This document shows, one piece after another, positions 42,472 to 47,959 of a stretch of DNA of 47,959 bases (its first letter is position 1; each line of letters starts with the position of its first letter). Source of the stretch: Candidatus Chisholmbacteria bacterium RIFCSPLOWO2_01_FULL_49_14 (GTDB lineage Bacteria > Patescibacteriota > Microgenomatia > UBA1400 > Chisholmbacteraceae); contig MHCL01000007.1 of the NCBI GenBank assembly GCA_001816915.1, forward strand, positions 35,746 to 83,704. Reading direction: 5' to 3'. The position numbers and the translations under genes were made by a program. The notes under the pieces were generated by a model. It saw nothing but the letters and a program-made list of their open reading frames with translations, made no database searches and had not been told where the DNA came from.

Positions 42472-42597
42472 AGGAAATAATGAGTAATGAGTAGGAAATA
42501 ATGAGAAATGTTTAATGATTAGATCTCAATTCTTAAATCTTGATTTCTAAACCCTAAATCCTATAACCTATAACCTAATACCTATCACCTATACCCC
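42472..42597 (+). repeat. Degenerate heptamer array D (18 in-phase 7-bp units)
   Basis: Eighteen 7-bp units fill the gap between the kinase gene and mraY; 17 of them start with A, except GATTTCT at 42542 (17 of 18). The first six units (42479-42520) are the reverse complement of 5977-6018 in array A at 37 of 42 positions. Later units change to AAACCCT (42549), ATAACCT (42563 and 42570) and ATCACCT (42584). Six bases follow before the mraY ATG at 42604. Some units create TATAAC or TATACC words that resemble a -10 box. Confidence 0.88.
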
Positions 42598-42603
42598 TAA
42601 TCC

Positions 42604-43632
42604 ATGACTCTACTCATCGGCCTCTTAATATTTTCATTCCTGGTAACCGGGATACTCATCGTACCCTTTATCAATCTCCTCTATACATTGCGCTTTCAGC
42701 GCCGACAGCAGACGACCCGCGACGCCTTCGGCAAATTGACACCGATTTTTGACTATTTCCATGGGAAAAAAGCCGGCACGCCGGTCGGCGGAGGCTTATT
42801 GGTGATTATTGTCGTATCCCTCCTGTTTTCAATAATTTTGCCTCTTCTGCGCCTGGGAGGCTTAACGGTAACCGAGGTTTATCCGATCATTGATGAGGTA
42901 AACGTCATTTTCTTTACCTTCATTTCCTTCGGTTTGCTTGGACTCTATGACGATTTAATGAAATTTTTCGGAAAGGAAAAAAAATTCTTCGGATTGCGGC
43001 TGCGGCACAAGTTCGTCATTCAGTGGATTCTGGCTTTGATCGTCGCGCTTCTTCTCTATGTAAACCTCAAAATCGATATTCTCTATATCCCGTTTATCGG
43101 GGTGTTTACATTGGGAATCTGGTTTGTACCGTTTGCAGCCTTCACCACGGTATCGTTTGCCAATGCCTTTAACGTGACCGATGGGCTCGACGGATTGGCA
43201 TCCGGGCTTTTGATGATCGCCTTGTTCGGCTTTTGGGTGATCTCCGCTTCAATTCTCGATACTCCGCTGTCTATCTTTCTTGCCCTATGGTTGGGGTCGC
43301 TCATCGCGCTTCTCTATTTCAACGTCTTTCCGGCCCGCATCTTTTTAGGCGATGTCGGAGCGTTGGCCTTCGGAGCGACGTTGGCGGTCGTCGGACTCCT
43401 TCTGGGAAAAATCATGGCGTTGGTTGTGATCGGAGGCATCTATATCGTGGAAATCGCATCAAGTCTCCTGCAACTCTCCTACAAACGTATCTACGGAAAG
43501 AAACTTTTTTCAGTCGCCCCGGCCCACCTCTGGCTGCAACACCTCGGCTGGGAAGAACCAAAAATCGTCTCCCGCGCCTGGCTGGCAGGCATCATGCTGG
43601 CAATCTTCGGAGTTTGGTTAGCCGTTATTTAG
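42604..43632 (+). CDS. mraY: Phospho-N-acetylmuramoyl-pentapeptide transferase MraY
   Basis: A 342-residue enzyme with about ten membrane helices that makes lipid I from UDP-MurNAc-peptide and undecaprenyl phosphate. Motifs: KKAGTPVGGGL (55-65), LYDDLMK with Asp116 and Asp117, NAFNVTDGLDGLASG (187-201), and FLGDVGALAFG with Asp250. The usual triple His near the end (APIHHH) reads APAHLW here (305-310), so two of the three His are missing. The start is 6 bases after array D, and no ribosome-binding site is visible. Confidence 0.93.
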   Translation: MTLLIGLLIFSFLVTGILIVPFINLLYTLRFQRRQQTTRDAFGKLTPIFDYFHGKKAGTPVGGGLLVIIVVSLLFSIILPLLRLGGLTVTEVYPIIDEVNVIFFTFISFGLLGLYDDLMKFFGKEKKFFGLRLRHKFVIQWILALIVALLLYVNLKIDILYIPFIGVFTLGIWFVPFAAFTTVSFANAFNVTDGLDGLASGLLMIALFGFWVISASILDTPLSIFLALWLGSLIALLYFNVFPARIFLGDVGALAFGATLAVVGLLLGKIMALVVIGGIYIVEIASSLLQLSYKRIYGKKLFSVAPAHLWLQHLGWEEPKIVSRAWLAGIMLAIFGVWLAVI

Positions 43633-43702
43633 TTGACGATCAGAAACAGAACCAAGCCCGTGTCACGATGGAGACAACAAGCCTCCGGGACCCTTCCCCT
43701 GA

Positions 43703-43708
43703 TATAAT
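43703..43708 (+). promoter_or_regulatory. Possible -10 box (TATAAT) before murI
   Basis: TATAAT ends 12 bases before the ATG at 43721, in the 88-base gap behind mraY. AGGAG at 43715-43719 lies only 1 base from the ATG, too close for a normal Shine-Dalgarno sequence. No -35 box is clear. Confidence 0.4.
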
Positions 43709-43720
43709 GAAAGCAGGAGC

Positions 43721-44500
43721 ATGAAAAGAGATTCGATCGGACTTTTCGATTCCGGAATTGGGGGTTTATCGATCCTTCGGCAAATCTCCCGCCTGATGAC
43801 TCGAGAGGATATGATCTATGTGGCGGATGAGAAATATGTTCCCTACGGGAATAAAAGCAACACCCGCATCCTTGACAGGGCAAAGAAGATTACCAGATTT
43901 CTTGTCAACGAAGGCGCCGGTGCGATAGTGGTTGCTTGTAACACGGCGACAGTGGTGGCACTTGAAGCGCTGCGCCGAAATTTTCCCCTTCCGTTTGTCG
44001 GAGTTGAACCCGCGGTGAAGCCGGCAGCCCGTCTCTCTCAAACGGGTGAGATCACGGTTTTGGCGACCGTCAAAACCGTCAAAAGCCGGAGACAGCGGGA
44101 ATTAATCTTGAGGCATGCATCGGGGGTCAAGGTACACCTGCTTGCTGCGCCGGAATTCGTCACACTTGTGGAAGAGGGTTTGCCTGACGCCACTCGCGTC
44201 GAGTCTGCGGTCAAAGACTTTTTTTTCAACAATAATCTCGGAAGGAGCGATATCGTCGTACTTGCCTGCACGCACTATATATTTTTAAAAGACGTGATTG
44301 CGAAAATCCTTCCCGGGAAGACAATCATTGAGCCGTCAATGGCGGTTGCCCGGCGTCTGCGCGCAATACGTAAAGGGGTAAAAATCCAAAGCCGCAAGCC
44401 GGGAAATGTGAGATTCGTGACAACCGGAAAACTGGAGAATTTTTCCCGCCTTCTCAAACACTTTGGCTTTTCCGGAATTGCGGAGGAAAAAGCGCTATGA
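43721..44500 (+). CDS. murI: Glutamate racemase MurI
   Basis: A 259-residue racemase that makes D-glutamate, the second residue of the peptide stem and the substrate of MurD. GLFDSGIGGLSILRQI (7-22) holds Asp10 and Ser11; ACNTAT (72-77) carries the first catalytic Cys73 and ACTHYIFL (182-189) the second, Cys183. ADEKYVPYGNKS (35-46) is the usual DxxxxPYG motif. It overlaps murD by 4 bases, so the two steps that use D-Glu are translationally coupled. Confidence 0.94.
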   Translation: MKRDSIGLFDSGIGGLSILRQISRLMTREDMIYVADEKYVPYGNKSNTRILDRAKKITRFLVNEGAGAIVVACNTATVVALEALRRNFPLPFVGVEPAVKPAARLSQTGEITVLATVKTVKSRRQRELILRHASGVKVHLLAAPEFVTLVEEGLPDATRVESAVKDFFFNNNLGRSDIVVLACTHYIFLKDVIAKILPGKTIIEPSMAVARRLRAIRKGVKIQSRKPGNVRFVTTGKLENFSRLLKHFGFSGIAEEKAL

Positions 44501-45843
44501 ATGCCTTTGAGCGTTTCAGGCAGGATTTTCAGGGAAAAAGGGTGCTCATTCTCGGCCTCGGCCTGCTGGGAAGAGGGGTGGAGGTTGCCAAAATCTTTTG
44601 CGATATCGGCTGTCAGGTTTTGGTGACGGATAAAAAGGATGAAGGACAACTGCGGCCGTCAATGGACAAGCTCCGCAATTTTCCGATCCGTTTTGAATTA
44701 GGAACGCAGGGGGAAGAACTCGTAAACGAGGCAGAAATCATCATCCGCAATCCGGCAGTACCCTGGACGCATCCGCTGCTTCAGGCCGCCCGCCGGAGAA
44801 ATAAATCGGTTCTCATGGATACCAGCCTCTTCGGCCGCTACTTTCCGGGGCTAACGATCGGCGTGACCGGAACCCGCGGGAAAACCACAACCACGCTGTT
44901 GATTTTCGCCATATTGTCAAAACTCGTCGATCAGCCGATCATCCTGGCCGGAAATGCCACGCGCCGTGCCAATCTAGGCCTTTTGAAGAAAGCGAGCGCA
45001 AACTCCGTTGCCGTGATGGAGCTTTCCTCTTGGGAACTGCAGGGATGGAGGGAAGAGCAATTGAGCCCGCAGATCGCGGTCGTCACCAATATCTATCCCG
45101 ATCATCTCAATCGGTATATCAATATGGGTGAATATCAAGCCGATAAAGAAGCGATTTTTGCCTTCCAGAAAAAGACTGACGCGCTCATTCTCAATCGCCG
45201 GAACCCCTTGACGCGGGCGATGGCAAGCAAAGCGGTATCAAGGATCATCTGGTTTTCAAACCGAGATCTCCCGAAATCATGGCGGCTGAAAATTCCCGGT
45301 GAACATAACCGGGAAAATGCAGCGGCAGTATTGCAGGTGTCAAGGCTATTCGGGCTTGATCCTGGTGCTGTCAAACCGATCATCACCAATTTTCCCGCAG
45401 TAGAGCACAGATTTGAAACGCTGGGTTCTCTCAAAGGCATTACCTTCATCAACGACACCACCTCCACGACACCGACCGCGACCATCAAAGCCTTGGACGT
45501 CTGCCCCAAACCTCCGATTCTGGTGATCGGCGGAGAAAGCAAGCGACTGCCGCTGTCAGAGTTGGTAACGGCAGTGGTGAAGCAGTGCAAAGCCTTGGCC
45601 CTGCTTAAAGGCAGCGGCACTCATGAGCTAAAAACAGCGCTCAAGAAAATATCTCATCCGCCGATCATTGCCGAGGACCGGGATTTTTCAGACACGGTAC
45701 TTGCAGCAGCCGACTATGCGAAAGAGGGAGACATTGTGCTGTTAAGCCCAGCATTCACTTCATTTGCGGAATTTGCCAATGAATTCGAACGCGGGGAGAG
45801 ATTCCGGGATATTTTTACCACCCTTTCCAAAAGCAAGACATGA
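44497..45843 (+). CDS. murD: UDP-N-acetylmuramoyl-L-alanine-D-glutamate ligase MurD
   Basis: A 448-residue Mur ligase: Rossmann-like N-domain with LGLGLLGRG (19-27), ATP loop GVTGTRGKTTTT (122-133), VMELSSWELQG (about 172-182), NIYPDHLNRY (about 199-208), VEHRFE (about 305-310), FINDTTSTTP (about 320-329) and the late LLSPAFTSFAEF (about 413-424). It adds D-Glu to UDP-MurNAc-L-Ala. All expected motifs are present. It overlaps murI and ftsW by 4 bases each. Confidence 0.94.
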   Translation: MNAFERFRQDFQGKRVLILGLGLLGRGVEVAKIFCDIGCQVLVTDKKDEGQLRPSMDKLRNFPIRFELGTQGEELVNEAEIIIRNPAVPWTHPLLQAARRRNKSVLMDTSLFGRYFPGLTIGVTGTRGKTTTTLLIFAILSKLVDQPIILAGNATRRANLGLLKKASANSVAVMELSSWELQGWREEQLSPQIAVVTNIYPDHLNRYINMGEYQADKEAIFAFQKKTDALILNRRNPLTRAMASKAVSRIIWFSNRDLPKSWRLKIPGEHNRENAAAVLQVSRLFGLDPGAVKPIITNFPAVEHRFETLGSLKGITFINDTTSTTPTATIKALDVCPKPPILVIGGESKRLPLSELVTAVVKQCKALALLKGSGTHELKTALKKISHPPIIAEDRDFSDTVLAAADYAKEGDIVLLSPAFTSFAEFANEFERGERFRDIFTTLSKSKT

Positions 45844-46955
45844 AAAGACGAAGAAATCTTCCGCGAACGAAATCAAAAAGAGAAAAAAGGCATGCGGACT
45901 GGATGCTCGCGGGAGCTGCGTTACTCTTGACCATGTTCGGGGTGCTCATGGTCTTTGATGCCTCGGTCGTGGAAGCGTATCGTGATTTCTTGGATAAGTT
46001 CTACTTCGCCAGGCAGCAATTGGTTTGGGCCGTTGCGGGGGTAGCGGCGATGCTCATCTTTTCCTCGATCCCGTATCAGGTTTATCGAAAAGCTGCCATC
46101 TGGGCATTTGCGGTATCGCTCCTCCTCTTGGTTCTGGTTCTCATCCCTTCTGTGGGCACGAAAGTCCTGGGAGCCAGGCGATGGATCACCATCGGGGGGA
46201 TCGGCATTCAGCCGGCAGAATTGGTGAAGCTCACCATTACCATGTATTTATCAACATTTTTTGAGAAGAATATTCGCTTTATTCACTTCGCGCTGATTGT
46301 TTCGCTTGTGGTGGGACTCATTATGCTCGAACCTGATTTGGGGACGGCCGCTGTGGTCGCCGTGATTGCGTTTGCGATCTATTTTCTCGCCGGTGCCAGT
46401 TGGAAATCGGTTTTCTTGACCTCGGCTGCGGGAATCTTGGGAGCGACGGGCTTCATTCTCTCTTCGCAGTATCGCCGGGCAAGAATCCTCACCTTTTTGG
46501 ATCCCACCAAGGATCCGCTCGGCGCTTCCTATCACATCCGCCAAGTACTGATTGCCCTTGGTTCCGGTGGTTTGTTCGGAGTGGGAATCGGGAAATCAAG
46601 GCAAAAATATGAATATATCCCCGCGGCTACGACCGATTCGATTTTTGCCATCATCGCGGAGGAGTTGGGTTTCTTGGGGGGATTGACCTTGATCACGTTG
46701 TTTGTGGTGTTTTTTGTGAGAAGCTTCAGCATAGCCAAACGGGCTGCGGATCGCTTCGGCCAGCTTTTGGCAAGTGGAATTGCAATCTGGATTGCAACCC
46801 AGACGGTCATTAATCTCGGGACCATGGTCGCGCTGGTTCCCTTGACCGGCGTCCCATTGCCGTTCATTTCATACGGAGGCTCCTCGACGATTGCCGTGCT
46901 ATCGGCTGTCGGGATCCTTCTCAATATTTCAAAATCTGCGGATGAGAAACAGTAA
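45840..46955 (+). CDS. ftsW: SEDS peptidoglycan glycosyltransferase FtsW
   Basis: A 371-residue SEDS protein with ten membrane helices behind a basic N-terminus (about 1-20). Motifs: RRWITIGGIGIQPAELVKLT (in two parts, about 112-131), EPDLGTAAVV (about 163-172), LGSGGLFGVGIGKSRQKYEYIPAATTDSIFA (in parts, about 239-270) and the closing PLPFISYGGSS (about 335-345). It polymerises lipid II with FtsI as partner. FtsW rather than RodA is chosen for its place between murD and murG. The murG start overlaps its last 14 bases. Confidence 0.93.
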   Translation: MKRRRNLPRTKSKREKRHADWMLAGAALLLTMFGVLMVFDASVVEAYRDFLDKFYFARQQLVWAVAGVAAMLIFSSIPYQVYRKAAIWAFAVSLLLLVLVLIPSVGTKVLGARRWITIGGIGIQPAELVKLTITMYLSTFFEKNIRFIHFALIVSLVVGLIMLEPDLGTAAVVAVIAFAIYFLAGASWKSVFLTSAAGILGATGFILSSQYRRARILTFLDPTKDPLGASYHIRQVLIALGSGGLFGVGIGKSRQKYEYIPAATTDSIFAIIAEELGFLGGLTLITLFVVFFVRSFSIAKRAADRFGQLLASGIAIWIATQTVINLGTMVALVPLTGVPLPFISYGGSSTIAVLSAVGILLNISKSADEKQ

Positions 46956-47959
46956 GCACAAAAAACGAATCCTCGTCACGGGCGGACACCTCACTCCCGC
47001 GATTGCCATCATTGAAGAGCTCCATCGACGCGGCGATTGGGAAATCATGTTTGTGGGCAGAGCCAGGGCTCAGGAAGGAAGCGACAGCTTAGCAAGGGAA
47101 ATGCATGAAATTCCGAAACTGGGTGTAAAGCTGGTGACCATACCCGCGGGAAAACTTCCCAAAAAGCTGAATCGCCTGGCGTTGAGAGCAATCCTCAGAG
47201 TCCCGTTGGGCTTTCTCGCTGCGTACATGAAAGTGAAGCGCTTCAAACCCGATGTGATTCTTTCCTTCGGCGGCTACGTGGCGCTGCCGGTCGCCTTGAG
47301 CGGAAAACTACTGGGAATCCCGATCGTCACGCATGAACAGACCGTGCATGGGGGACTGGCCAATTCGCTCATTGTTTTGTTCGCCGATGTACTGGCTGTC
47401 TCCTGGGCTGAGTCGGGAGAGCACTTCAAAAAAGAGGTGGTCGTCACCGGTAATCCCATTCGGGAGGCGATTGTGAAAGGAATTCGCAAGAGCCTGGAAG
47501 TACAAACCGGAGATCGACCGCTTCTCTATATCACCGGAGGCAATCAAGGAGCGCATACGATCAATAGCCTGATCGGAAAGATTTTAAACCGCTTGCTTAT
47601 TCGCTTCACCATCATCCACCAATGCGGTATGACGAAGAACGGTTCGGATCTCAGACTGTTAACGCAAGTCCGGTCAAGTCTGCCCGAAGCTTTACGCCAG
47701 CGTTATCTTGTCAAAGACTGGTTTTCAGCAGAAGAAGTTGCCTGGATATTGAGCCAGGCGGACCTGGTGATTTCGAGGTCCGGAGCCAATGTCGTCAGCG
47801 AACTCGCCTTCACGGGCGTCAAGGCCATTCTCATTCCGCTTCCGCATGCGAGGAAAAATGAACAGTTGAATAACGCCAACCTGTTGAAACAGGCGGGTAC
47901 TGCCGAGGTCATTCTTGAGAAGAATCTTTCATCGGCTATCCTTCTGCGAACAATCGATG
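46942..47959 (+). CDS. murG: Lipid II-forming N-acetylglucosaminyltransferase MurG, C-terminus outside window
   Basis: The frame is open from the ATG at 46942 to the right edge, 339 codons, so roughly the last 20-40 residues are missing. ILVTGGHLTPAIA (10-22) is the N-terminal glycine loop, but shorter than the usual GGTGGHxxPA; SFGGYVALPVAL (about 108-119), THEQ (about 130-133), ITGGNQGA (about 198-205, usually GGSQGA) and SRSGANVVSELAFTG (about 274-288) follow. It adds GlcNAc from UDP-GlcNAc to lipid I on the inner membrane face. Confidence 0.9.
   Translation, partial: MRNSKHKKRILVTGGHLTPAIAIIEELHRRGDWEIMFVGRARAQEGSDSLAREMHEIPKLGVKLVTIPAGKLPKKLNRLALRAILRVPLGFLAAYMKVKRFKPDVILSFGGYVALPVALSGKLLGIPIVTHEQTVHGGLANSLIVLFADVLAVSWAESGEHFKKEVVVTGNPIREAIVKGIRKSLEVQTGDRPLLYITGGNQGAHTINSLIGKILNRLLIRFTIIHQCGMTKNGSDLRLLTQVRSSLPEALRQRYLVKDWFSAEEVAWILSQADLVISRSGANVVSELAFTGVKAILIPLPHARKNEQLNNANLLKQAGTAEVILEKNLSSAILLRTID

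Overview
The window is bacterial and reads as one continuous stretch of a small-genome, probably monoderm lineage. I favour a Candidate Phyla Radiation (Patescibacteria, Microgenomates-like) organism. The grounds are a compact division and cell-wall cluster with trimmed enzymes (short RecO, stand-alone GlmU pyrophosphorylase, a MurC with Mpl-like motifs), a DUF4012 protein, and very many glycosyltransferases with no outer-membrane export or LPS genes. UGA is used as a normal stop, so the code is standard. The lineage is inferred from gene content only. No tRNA, rRNA or CRISPR array was seen, and no stretch of 300 bases lacks a gene.

Region 1 (1-2322) holds the start of a DUF2079 membrane protein running off the left edge, a REP-associated tyrosine transposase with four nearby CACATT-N-AATGTG palindromes (plus a weaker fifth), and a UDP-glucuronate decarboxylase-like epimerase, all on the minus strand.

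Region 2 (2354-27693) is a roughly 25 kb surface-glycan locus. It has a Wzx-type flippase, a Wzy-type polymerase, a monotopic sugar-phosphate transferase, a GDP-mannose pyrophosphorylase, an acyltransferase, four GT2 and six GT4 glycosyltransferases, five GT-C-like membrane proteins and a DUF4012 protein. Most genes overlap by a few bases on the plus strand, so they are probably translated as coupled operons. Two genes (5417-5836 and 12630-13769) are reversed.

Region 3 (27731-30532) has recO, glycyl-tRNA synthetase and an unrecognised membrane-anchored protein.

Region 4 (30617-47959) is the dcw cluster: a promoter with three TGGT repeats at 10-bp period (a likely MraZ operator), then mraZ, a 47-codon ORF, rsmH, ftsL-like, ftsI, murE, an archaeal-type nucleotidyltransferase/acyltransferase, glmU N-domain, yfiH, murC, murB, murA, dgkA-type kinase, mraY, murI, murD, ftsW and murG (cut by the right edge). 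These genes cover most steps from GlcNAc-1-phosphate to lipid II and its polymerisation. No murF, ddl or ftsQ is in view. Several enzymes carry unusual active-site residues: MurA Cys to Asp, MurB Ser to Cys, MraY HHH to HLW.

The most unusual signal is a family of four intergenic arrays of degenerate 7-bp units (5921-6025, 12502-12641, 15542-15660, 42472-42597). Each stays in perfect 7-bp phase for 15-20 units, and they share an ordered vocabulary of heptamers, once in inverted orientation. Three end five to seven bases before a start codon. Two of them flank the flippase/glycosyltransferase module 6032-12481 as direct repeats.
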